DNA of 7,843 nt from Verrucomicrobiota bacterium (GTDB lineage Bacteria; Verrucomicrobiota; Verrucomicrobiia; Chthoniobacterales; UBA10450). The notes under the pieces are model-generated. The model did no database searches, was not told where the DNA came from, and saw nothing but the letters and a program-made list of their open reading frames with translations. Shown here piece after piece: positions 1-7,025 of this stretch (its first letter is position 1; the number at the start of each line of letters is the position of its first letter). A program made the translations under genes and the position numbers. Location: NCBI GenBank assembly GCA_003219335.1, contig QHOF01000099.1, positions 1 through 7,843 of the forward strand, read 5' to 3'.

Positions 1-11
1 GGCAGCTCATT

Positions 12-29
12 AATCTTAGGCATAAGATT
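12..29. repeat. short perfect inverted repeat downstream of the last glycosyltransferase
   Basis: AATCTTA, a four-base spacer GGCA, then TAAGATT form a perfect 7-bp AT-rich inverted repeat. It lies about 60 bases past the stop codon of the last glycosyltransferase gene. On the minus strand no T tract follows it, so it does not look like a standard intrinsic terminator. It could be a weak RNA hairpin, a protein-binding site or chance. Confidence 0.3.
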
Positions 30-88
30 CTTAACTCTCTTGAATCGCCTGAATTAACTGGTACTCAAAATTCATCACGCTGCCGATC

Positions 89-1369
89 CTAGCTTCCGAC
101 TTTCCGCCCGCTCTGTGTCATCACCCGGCTCACAAAACGCCGAGCTCGTCGAATCAGTCGCTGATGAGGTCGAATGACACGCTCATCGAGCACGGCCAAA
201 GCGGGATGGACAGGAGGTAGATCAAGCCGCAGCGGAATCCGCAACCGCTTCCGTGACGCGCAATCATTGACAAGCTCCCGCAGAAGCTCTTGCCAGCGAG
301 CGGCGCATCTCTCTTCACCGTACTCAGCTTCCACTTGAGCGCGGGCTGAGCGCGCCAATCGTTCCCAAAGCGCCGGATCTTCCCGTAACCGCCGAACCGC
401 GGCCACAAACCCGTCGCCTCGATCATCTACTAATAGGCCCGTTACGCCGTCCTCAATTAATTCCGATGCCCCACCATGTGCATGACGAAGACCAATGGTA
501 GCCAGACCGCAAGCCATCTCCTCAAGAAGAGCAAGGCCAAGCCCTTCCCAGTCCGACAGAAGCACCCCGGCATGACACTTTAGCAAGTATTTCGAGACGT
601 CATCGTTTTCTACACGGCCGACGAGATGAACCCGCAAACCGTCGCCCTCCTCACGAAGTATCTGCTCTACCACCCGACGGTCCGGGCCGTCGCCGTAGAT
701 CAGAGCTTCGGTACCGGGAACCTCGCGAACTGCTCGGCAAAGGGCGTGGGTTACTTCCGAGATCCGCTTTGCTTCCTCCGCCAGTCGCCCCACGTAAGCA
801 AGCCTCAGCCGGCCGTTGGGCTTTTTGGCCACATCTTTTGGAATCGGAACCCCGCACGGAATCCTCCGGACCAAAATTCCCTCGGGACGCCGGTTGAGAA
901 CAGCCTGCTCCAGGTACTTGGACACACAGACAAAGGCCGAAACTTGATAAGCGGCCCGGCCGAGGACAAACTCATCTAAAAGTCCAGGGTAAAGAAAATG
1001 ATCCGCCCCAACGTGGCATATCCCTACAGTGGGAATGCCAGCTTCCCGTAGCCAACGCCCCGCGTAGTATGCTGCCGGAACAACCATATTGGACACAAAC
1101 ACATCAGGCGGGTTCTCCGCCAGTTGTTCGAGAAGCCAGCGAACCCGTTGCTCCGTATATCTCTTTTCTTCGTCGGAAGATGTCGTGCATTTAACCCCAG
1201 CCTGGCGGAGTGAACGAACGGTTGGAAGTTCTTCCTCATGCGATAAAGTAAAGCATAGAACCCGCGACTCGATCCCACGCCGGTGGAGATCCGGCAAAAA
1301 GTGGCAGAGCCATGTGTTCTGTCCGCCACTAAGATCATCATATTCCCTAGTACAGAATGTAACCTTCAT
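89..1369 (-). CDS. GT4-family (GT-B fold) glycosyltransferase, second tandem copy
   Basis: This 426-residue protein probably transfers a sugar from a nucleotide-sugar donor to a glycan or lipid-linked acceptor in the cytoplasm. The N-terminal Rossmann half opens with MKVTFCTRE and a Gly-Gly loop at residues 15-16. The donor-binding half has AYVGRL (191-196) followed by K201-R202, the GDGP turn (226-229) and the family signature SDWEGLGLALLEEMACG, whose E275 and E283 form the E-x7-E pair of retaining GT4 enzymes. Length is normal for the family. It is about 77% identical to the gene just upstream, with one single-residue gap, but carries an extra ten or so residues at the C terminus (to GRKVGS). 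ATG 1369 is the first possible start: an in-frame TAA lies 21 bases upstream. The nearest strong Shine-Dalgarno site is 26 bases away and serves a start-stop codon pair better. Donor and acceptor are unknown. Confidence 0.9.
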   Translation of the reverse strand: MKVTFCTREYDDLSGGQNTWLCHFLPDLHRRGIESRVLCFTLSHEEELPTVRSLRQAGVKCTTSSDEEKRYTEQRVRWLLEQLAENPPDVFVSNMVVPAAYYAGRWLREAGIPTVGICHVGADHFLYPGLLDEFVLGRAAYQVSAFVCVSKYLEQAVLNRRPEGILVRRIPCGVPIPKDVAKKPNGRLRLAYVGRLAEEAKRISEVTHALCRAVREVPGTEALIYGDGPDRRVVEQILREEGDGLRVHLVGRVENDDVSKYLLKCHAGVLLSDWEGLGLALLEEMACGLATIGLRHAHGGASELIEDGVTGLLVDDRGDGFVAAVRRLREDPALWERLARSARAQVEAEYGEERCAARWQELLRELVNDCASRKRLRIPLRLDLPPVHPALAVLDERVIRPHQRLIRRARRFVSRVMTQSGRKVGS

Positions 1370-1567
1370 TTTATTTATACGTCTACATTACGTATCTCCT
1401 TTAGGATCGCAACAAACCAAAACATTACCGCAAGGACACAGACAAGATTTCGTTTTGTGAAGGCACGGAGGTTTAGATCTGTATCAGACGACTAATGAAA
1501 CGGCGGAGAGGCAAAAAATGTTCGGTGAAAAGCATCTTATAGAGGCTCAAAGATCGATGGATACTGA
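1370..1567. other. 198-bp gap between the tandem glycosyltransferases
   Basis: This is the longest non-coding gap in the window. Apart from the start-stop element near its left end I see no gene, no clear hairpin with a T tract and no convincing promoter pair. It shows no visible similarity to the 87-bp leader of the upstream copy or to the region past the downstream copy, so similarity between the two genes is confined to the coding region. Confidence 0.6.
1383..1402 (-). promoter_or_regulatory. strong Shine-Dalgarno followed by a start-stop (ATG-TAG) element
   Basis: On the minus strand AAAGGAG (1402-1396) is followed by a 7-base spacer, then ATG (1388-1386) and immediately TAG (1385-1383). 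Thirteen bases further on is the ATG of the glycosyltransferase at 1369, which has no well-placed Shine-Dalgarno of its own. The two ATGs are in different frames. The layout could let a ribosome load, terminate at once and re-initiate downstream, or it may be a relic of an older gene start. The sequence is seen directly; the function is inference. Confidence 0.4.
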
Positions 1568-2818
1568 TTAATTCACCCGGCTCACAAAACGCAGTGCTCG
1601 TCGAATCAGTCGCTGGTGAGGTCGGAGGATACGCTCATCCATCACGGCCAAGGCGGGATGGATGGGCGGTAGATGTAGTCGCCGCGGAATCCGGAGCGGC
1701 TTCGGTGGACCGCTGCTATTTACGAGTTCCTCGAAAAGCTCTTGCCAGCGAGCGGCGCATGTCTCATCAGAGTACTCAGTTTCCACGTGAGCGCGGGCTG
1801 AGCGCGCCAATCGCTCCCAAAGCGCCGGATCTTCCCGCAACCGCCGAACCGTAGCCACAAAGTCGTCACCTCGGTCACTTGCCAGAAGACCCGTAACATC
1901 ATCCCGCACGAATTCGGTGACACCCGGTGCTCCTCGCAGAGCGATAGGAACGACACCGCAAGCCATGCCCTCAAGAAGCGCAAGGCCAAGCCCTTCGTGA
2001 TCCGACAAGAGTACCACGGCATGGCACCGTAACAAGTGTTTCGGGATCTCACTGTTTTGTACAAAGCCGACCAGATGAACCGGCAAACCGTCGCCCTCCT
2101 TACGAAGTATCTGCTCTACCACTCGACGGTCCGGGCCGTCGCCGTAGATCAGAGCTTCGGTACCCGGAACCTCGCGCGCAGCTCGGCAAAGAGCGTGGGT
2201 TAGTTCCGAGATCCGCTTTCGTTCCTCAACCAGTTGGCCAACGTAAGCAAGCCTCAGCCGCCCGTTTGGTTTTTGCGCCACATCTTTTGGAATCGGAACC
2301 CCGCACGGAATCCTCCGGACCAAAATTTCCTTGGGATGGCGTTCGAGAACATCTTGCTCCAGGTACTTTGATACACAGACGTAGGCCGAAACTTTATAAA
2401 CGACCGTGCCAAACACAAACTGGTCTAAAAGTCCGGGGTAAAGATCATACATCCCTCCCCCGTGGCATATCCCTACAGTGGGAATGCCAGCTTCTCGTAG
2501 CCATCGCCCCGCGTAGTATGCCGCCGGAATCACCATATTGGACACAAACACGTCAGGCGGATCTTCCGCCAGCCGTTCGAGAAGCCAGCGAATCCGTTGC
2601 TCGGTATATTTATTTTCTTCGGCAGAAAATGTCGTGCAGTTAATCCTAGTCTGCCGGAGTGAACGGACGGTGGGAAGTTCTTCCTCACGCGATGAAGTAA
2701 AGCATAAGACCCGCGGTTCTATCCCACGCCGGCGGAGATCGGGCAGAAACCGGCAGAGCCATGTGTTCTGCCCGCCGCTAACATTGGCCGATTCTCTGGT
2801 ACAAAAGGTAACCTTCAT
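1568..2818 (-). CDS. GT4-family (GT-B fold) glycosyltransferase, first tandem copy
   Basis: This 416-residue protein is the paralogue of the gene that follows it and has the same layout: a Gly-Gly loop at residues 15-16, the His of GICH near 119, AYVGQL then K201-R202, GDGP (226-229), and SDHEGLGLALLEGMACG with E275 and E283. These are the donor-site features of retaining GT4 glycosyltransferases that use nucleotide sugars. It ends about ten residues earlier than its partner, at FVSRVN. Substitutions against the partner cluster at residues 120-140 (N-terminal, acceptor-facing half) and at 252-261 and 284-305 (donor half), while the core motifs are unchanged, which suggests different substrates rather than decay. 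The start is supported by AAGAGG (2828-2823), four bases before the ATG. It lies 87 bp after the exported-protein gene and is probably co-transcribed with it. Substrates are not known. Confidence 0.9.
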   Translation of the reverse strand: MKVTFCTRESANVSGGQNTWLCRFLPDLRRRGIEPRVLCFTSSREEELPTVRSLRQTRINCTTFSAEENKYTEQRIRWLLERLAEDPPDVFVSNMVIPAAYYAGRWLREAGIPTVGICHGGGMYDLYPGLLDQFVFGTVVYKVSAYVCVSKYLEQDVLERHPKEILVRRIPCGVPIPKDVAQKPNGRLRLAYVGQLVEERKRISELTHALCRAAREVPGTEALIYGDGPDRRVVEQILRKEGDGLPVHLVGFVQNSEIPKHLLRCHAVVLLSDHEGLGLALLEGMACGVVPIALRGAPGVTEFVRDDVTGLLASDRGDDFVATVRRLREDPALWERLARSARAHVETEYSDETCAARWQELFEELVNSSGPPKPLRIPRRLHLPPIHPALAVMDERILRPHQRLIRRALRFVSRVN

Positions 2819-2822
2819 TTAA

Positions 2823-2828
2823 CCTCTT
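2823..2828 (-). promoter_or_regulatory. ribosome binding site of the first glycosyltransferase copy
   Basis: AAGAGG on the minus strand sits four bases before ATG 2818. The spacing is short but usable, and the start agrees with the paralogue, whose protein also begins MKVTFCTRE. Confidence 0.5.
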
Positions 2829-2905
2829 CTAAAAATTAATCGTGGAAACCCGATTTGTTATCGATGGAGTGACCATGGGTTACGGAGCCATCTCCGCCAT
2901 TGGAG

Positions 2906-4018
2906 CTACCGAGTTCCACTGCTGTTGAGAAACCACGGCGTCGCGCTCGGGTCGTTCATCATCTGATTCAGGAGCAGCCCCGCTTGGAGGTAGACCCCGG
3001 CGGGCGATTGATGGGAGAAGTCCGAGTTCAAGACATATACGTCGTCGGGGCAGGTCCAGGTCAACCCATCGTAGGCCCGCGGTTTTCCCGCGTCGGTCCA
3101 GAAATACGGCCCCCAGGTAATCCAGGGTGAAGTGACCGCCCCTTTGGCCGGGTCATAGTTGAGTGCTGGGTCTCCATTGATTTGTTGCTCGATCGCCCAC
3201 TTGATGCCCCAAGCGGAGTCGTGGCTAAACGGCTCCCAAACTAGGCTGCCGTCCGGATTGGTTGACCAGGCGAAGTGTTTGCTGCTGAGGTAGACGATCT
3301 TGGTATTCGGGAAGTACTGCAAGATCGCATGCAGCATCCTCACAGTCCCATCCCGCTGAAGCTTAGCGTTCCTGGGGAGGCTGTTCCCATCAGGACCGGG
3401 GCCTGCCCCATTGCCTGGCGTGAATACCCAGAGAACCTGGACCTGTGCCGGAGTGATACCCTGCTGGGCGAGAGCAGTAATCATATCGGGCCAGAAGGGA
3501 TTGTTTCGGTCGGTCCAATTATACAAGCCGTTGTTCGCCTTGATCGCGTACGGCAGACTCAGCCTAGGGTTGATGTTCGACAGATGCAGGGCGCGGTAGT
3601 TGAAGTTCTCCGTGGGCGCGTAGATATCGGTGTTCGGATTGTCCTGCGAGCCCGACCAGACCAGGTACGTCAGGCTGATGCCGACATAGGTGTAGACGAT
3701 CTTCCCGTTGACCGGATCGGCCGCGCCATCGGGGCCCAGAGGCACAATGCTCCGTGCGATCGCCGCGCCTGCGGCCGCGTGATGGGGGTTATCGGTGTTG
3801 CTGGCCGCCGGAAACAATCCGCCATCGTAGCCCAGGTACCCGTCAGGACCCACATCGGTCAGCGGGGGGCGTCCGGTGGGGCCGATCGAGCAATTCGTCG
3901 TGGTCCTCAGCCGAGGAGCGGCATCGGCCCAGTCGTGGCTACTTGTAAGACCGCTCCAGACTAACAAAGCAGTAATGCTTATAAATAGAGCAGGAAATAC
4001 GGTGAGCCGTTTCTTCAT
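2906..4018 (-). CDS. exported SGNH/GDSL-hydrolase-like protein
   Basis: The protein has 370 residues. Residues 1-33 look like a Sec signal peptide: a basic start (MKKR), a hydrophobic core to about residue 22, and a probable signal peptidase I site after ADA (31-33). The mature part has an SGNH-like order: GKIVYTYVGIS at 105-115, where S115 sits at the nucleophile position after a beta strand; VQVLWVF at 193-199; a strand IVYLSSKHF near 241-249; and a late DFSH (333-336) that matches the DxxH of block V. It also has many Asn, Gly, Pro and Trp residues, and C43 and C323 could pair after export. From memory it resembles a family of uncharacterised secreted proteins with the same late Trp-Gly-Pro-Tyr segment. 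If active, it would be an esterase or acyl-group enzyme acting on an exported glycan. There is no C-terminal sorting signal or second membrane segment. ATG 4018 is the first start, because an in-frame TGA lies just upstream; the Shine-Dalgarno is weak. Export is fairly sure; the enzyme class is tentative. Confidence 0.75.
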   Translation of the reverse strand: MKKRLTVFPALFISITALLVWSGLTSSHDWADAAPRLRTTTNCSIGPTGRPPLTDVGPDGYLGYDGGLFPAASNTDNPHHAAAGAAIARSIVPLGPDGAADPVNGKIVYTYVGISLTYLVWSGSQDNPNTDIYAPTENFNYRALHLSNINPRLSLPYAIKANNGLYNWTDRNNPFWPDMITALAQQGITPAQVQVLWVFTPGNGAGPGPDGNSLPRNAKLQRDGTVRMLHAILQYFPNTKIVYLSSKHFAWSTNPDGSLVWEPFSHDSAWGIKWAIEQQINGDPALNYDPAKGAVTSPWITWGPYFWTDAGKPRAYDGLTWTCPDDVYVLNSDFSHQSPAGVYLQAGLLLNQMMNDPSATPWFLNSSGTR

Positions 4019-4097
4019 GTCCGTTCACGGCGATTTTTCAGCCTGTTTGCCGCTCTGCACCAAGTGCCTCAGTATCCTCTTTGCAAAAATTCGTTGC

Positions 4098-6947
4098 TCA
4101 CTTCGAAAACACCGCGTTAGAATCCGGACGAAAACGGCTACGGCCTGATTTACTTGCTTGCACCTCTTCCAGGCAAGCCTTCATCTGCTCGGCCAAGAGT
4201 TTCACGTCTGTGGTAATCGATGTGTTTGTCACACCTGGCAGAATATGAACCCGCAACCGCTTCGCCACCCTGCCCCATCCCAAAGTAGGATCAGCCAATT
4301 GGTTCCAGCGCAGAGCGGGCGTGAACGGATGTCTCGCTGGTTCGTCATTGGCCCAGAAGAATTCCACGCGACCGGAGTATCGCCCGGGGACATAACCGCC
4401 GAGCTGTATCTGGTAGGGGCTACTTAGATAGAATTCGCTCAAGCTTTGGTTTAGCGGCTTCGAGTATTGCGGGCCCATTAAATCAACAACGAGGTGTTGT
4501 GGCTCGATGACCGTTCTCCGCGTCACTCGCCGAGCCGTTTTCTTTGTGACCCGCCATGCCCATGAAATTTTTTGCCCGGGGGAAAATTGAGCCACCTCTT
4601 TTAGTCGGAGCCGCAAATACCGGCACAGATCGCGTGACGCGAGAAACAGGCGCGCTCGTTCTCCGGGGGTCACACGGGAAAAAAATCCGATGGCGGAAAC
4701 TAGGACATGAAGGAGTCGAAAATGAGCATTCCAGCCGGTCGAGCCGACGATGATCAGGAGCTCAACCTTCTCTCCCTGCCGCTCGAGCTGTCGAGCCATT
4801 TCAAATGCCGTGATTCCGCCCTTGCAAAGCCCTCCCAAAAGATACGGTCCCTTCGGCTGAACAGTGCGGATTATTTCGATGAACGATGCCGCAATTTCCT
4901 CGATAGTCGGCGGAATCGGGCCCCCATCCACGCCGTGCGGGGTGAGAGCGTAAAAGGGCCGGTCCTCACCCAGCCCGCGGGCCAAGTTCAAGCAATAAAA
5001 CCCCCCTCCCGCCAAATCCCCATGCATGAAAAAGAGCGGCTGCTTGACGCCTCCCGCTTGCACTTGGACCAACAAGGAATCATTTTCTTTGACCCGCTGC
5101 TCAATCAGCGCTTTCGCTAAATGCTCGATGGTTGGGCCTGCGAGCAGGGTCGCAAGCGAAAGCTTCTGCCCGCAAACCTGCTCCACCCGGTGCATCATTT
5201 GGGCGGCGAGGAGAGAATGTCCGCCCAAATCGAAAAAGCTGTCGCGTAGCCCGATCGGATGAACGCCCAAAAACTCTTCCCAAATCTCCGCCAACTGGTG
5301 CTCGATGGTCTCGTAGGGCGCAACGAACTCGGCGTTCCGTTCGGTGTCTTTTGCCGGAGCCGGGAGCGCCTGGCGGTCTACTTTCCCGGTGGGATTCAGT
5401 GGCAAGGCCTCCAGCATCGTGAACGAGGCAGGAATCATGTAGTCAGGTAATTTCTCCTTCAGCAAACTTCTAATTTCGCGGGGTCGGGGGTCGGGCCGCC
5501 CGTTAGGAACCACGTAGGCGGCTAGTTCGGTATCGCCATTGCGGCTCTTCACGGCGACGACGATGGCTTCTTTGACCTGATCGAGTTGAAGCAGCGCCGA
5601 CTCGATTTCGGCGACCTCAACCCGGTAACCTCTGATTTTTATCTGGAAGTCTTTCCGCCCGAGATGCTCGAGATCGCCGTTTGGCAATAAACGGCCCAGA
5701 TCTCCAGTCCGATAGATGCGCTTGTCTCCGTCAGGCAGGAACACGGCTTTTGTAAGCTCCGGATTTCTCCAGTAGCCGGGTGAAATGAAGCGGCTCTTGA
5801 TGACGATTTCGCCGATCTCGTTGGGTCCGACCTCTTTCCCGGTGTCGTCGAGCAACAAGATATCGATGCCGTCAACAGGGCGGCCAGCAGGTATAATGTC
5901 GCCCGGAATTTCCGCCTCCTTGTCGACAAAGTATTGGCAGAGATTCCCGACTTCCGTAGCCGAGAGAAATAGCGCCAAAAGGCACTTTTCAGAAAAATAT
6001 CTCTTGTAGAGTTCGATATCGCTTTTGCGGATTTGCTCGGCGCCGAGCCTGATGGTACGCAGCTTGGAAAACTCCTCCTGTCCGGTGAGAGTGGCTACGA
6101 GACTCCGAAAGAGCGAAGGGGTGGAAATGTAGATTGTGATTTCCTCCGTGCGCAACCAGCGAGCCAGATCGCTCACGCCTTCTTTTTTGACCTGAAGCGG
6201 ATAGAGCGCCGCGCCGCTCAGAAGTGCGCTGAACGCGGTCGGCGTGCCTTGACCGGTTCCGAGAGACGCGAGAAGAGTCACTCTATCCTGCGGACCGATA
6301 CGACAACCGGTGGCGTACCGAAGCGCGTTATGGATGACGTTGCGGTGGTTCTGGATAACGCCTTTTGGCTGTCCGGTGGAGCCTGAGGTATAAAGGATAA
6401 AGGCGAAAGCATCGGGTGAGATGCAAAGGCCCAAGTTCTCAGCGGAAGCATTCGAGTCGATTTCGTCGATGTTGAAGATCAGATGCTCGGGTCCGCTAAA
6501 CTTGCGGGCCAGACGACCGCTCTGGCTATCGACCAGAATGAGCTTCGCCTGAGAATCCTCGATGATATGAGCCGCCCGTTGTTCAGGATAAGACGGATCC
6601 AGCACCACACAGGTTTTGCCCGCCTTAAGAACCGCGAGAATAGCCACCACAATCGGCGCGTCGTGATCGAATACAACGACCACCGGTAGGTCACTGTCAC
6701 GGCTTTTTTCCAACACCACACGCGCGACACGATTAGCAGCTTTGTTCAACGCGTCATAGGTCAACGCGTGTCTGGCGGTCTTGATCGCTAACCGGTTAGA
6801 GTGCAGGGCGACTACTTTCTCGAAGCAATCCGGCACCGATTGCTCTGCGTCTTGCGCAGGAATCGCGCCCGGATAGATAAATGCATTAACACACCCACGC
6901 AGTCGCTCCTGAGAAACCTCCTGGCCCGACATATCGTAATTACTCAT
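4098..6947 (-). CDS. stand-alone NRPS-like protein: adenylation, carrier, thioesterase (A-PCP-TE)
   Basis: This protein should activate a carboxylic acid with ATP, load it on its own phosphopantetheine arm and release or transfer it. Numbering here counts from TTG 6983 (961 aa); the preferred start is ATG 6947, residue 13, because GGGAG sits 8 bases before it. The adenylation domain (about 45-540) has YTSGSTGQPKG (198-208), SATE (341-344), YRTGD (424-428), GRKDFQIKIRGYRVE (442-456) and the catalytic Lys534 in NPTGKVDRQAL. The carrier domain has DLGGHSLL with the phosphopantetheine Ser590. The thioesterase (about 648-945) has an HGD oxyanion loop (654-656) and GLCKG with Cys720 where Ser is usual. 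There is no condensation domain. The A4 position that normally holds Asp reads Gly244, and the Asp and His of the thioesterase triad appear to be Gly747 and Thr919. A basic, helical stretch lies at about 750-825 in the thioesterase lid. The substrate is unknown and may not be an alpha-amino acid. The gene begins 78 bp after the asparagine-synthase-like gene. Confidence 0.9.
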   Translation of the reverse strand: MSNYDMSGQEVSQERLRGCVNAFIYPGAIPAQDAEQSVPDCFEKVVALHSNRLAIKTARHALTYDALNKAANRVARVVLEKSRDSDLPVVVVFDHDAPIVVAILAVLKAGKTCVVLDPSYPEQRAAHIIEDSQAKLILVDSQSGRLARKFSGPEHLIFNIDEIDSNASAENLGLCISPDAFAFILYTSGSTGQPKGVIQNHRNVIHNALRYATGCRIGPQDRVTLLASLGTGQGTPTAFSALLSGAALYPLQVKKEGVSDLARWLRTEEITIYISTPSLFRSLVATLTGQEEFSKLRTIRLGAEQIRKSDIELYKRYFSEKCLLALFLSATEVGNLCQYFVDKEAEIPGDIIPAGRPVDGIDILLLDDTGKEVGPNEIGEIVIKSRFISPGYWRNPELTKAVFLPDGDKRIYRTGDLGRLLPNGDLEHLGRKDFQIKIRGYRVEVAEIESALLQLDQVKEAIVVAVKSRNGDTELAAYVVPNGRPDPRPREIRSLLKEKLPDYMIPASFTMLEALPLNPTGKVDRQALPAPAKDTERNAEFVAPYETIEHQLAEIWEEFLGVHPIGLRDSFFDLGGHSLLAAQMMHRVEQVCGQKLSLATLLAGPTIEHLAKALIEQRVKENDSLLVQVQAGGVKQPLFFMHGDLAGGGFYCLNLARGLGEDRPFYALTPHGVDGGPIPPTIEEIAASFIEIIRTVQPKGPYLLGGLCKGGITAFEMARQLERQGEKVELLIIVGSTGWNAHFRLLHVLVSAIGFFSRVTPGERARLFLASRDLCRYLRLRLKEVAQFSPGQKISWAWRVTKKTARRVTRRTVIEPQHLVVDLMGPQYSKPLNQSLSEFYLSSPYQIQLGGYVPGRYSGRVEFFWANDEPARHPFTPALRWNQLADPTLGWGRVAKRLRVHILPGVTNTSITTDVKLLAEQMKACLEEVQASKSGRSRFRPDSNAVFSK

Positions 6948-6955
6948 GAATGGTG

Positions 6956-6960
6956 CTCCC
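6956..6960 (-). promoter_or_regulatory. ribosome binding site that sets the A-PCP-TE start
   Basis: GGGAG on the minus strand lies 8 bases before ATG 6947 (protein start MSNYDM). The longer alternatives, TTG 6983, GTG 6977, GTG 6971 and ATG 6968, have no comparable site at a suitable distance, so the shorter start is preferred. Confidence 0.55.
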
Positions 6961-7025
6961 GTAGGCATCACGTGCACTATCAAAGCCCTGACATTTGCTC
7001 ATATACCGACTGCGCAAGTGGCGAA

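Noticed and set aside
2847..2896. Possible terminator between the exported-protein gene and the first glycosyltransferase
   Set aside because: There is a 5-bp hairpin (CGGAG and CTCCG, 2883-2896) and a loose AACCC/GGGTT pairing, but no T tract directly follows either on the minus strand; the T run at about 2831-2835 is too far away.
3275..3964. 229-residue plus-strand open frame
   Set aside because: It is antisense to the exported-protein gene, has no recognisable domain, and the minus-strand frame has a signal peptide and family-like motifs.
3900..4018. Lipoprotein or PEP-CTERM-type anchoring of the exported protein
   Set aside because: There is no Cys at the predicted cleavage site and the C terminus lacks a sorting motif and hydrophobic tail.
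6948..6983. Longer N terminus of the A-PCP-TE protein from TTG 6983
   Set aside because: No Shine-Dalgarno is near it, whereas ATG 6947 has GGGAG eight bases upstream; the extra twelve residues add no domain.
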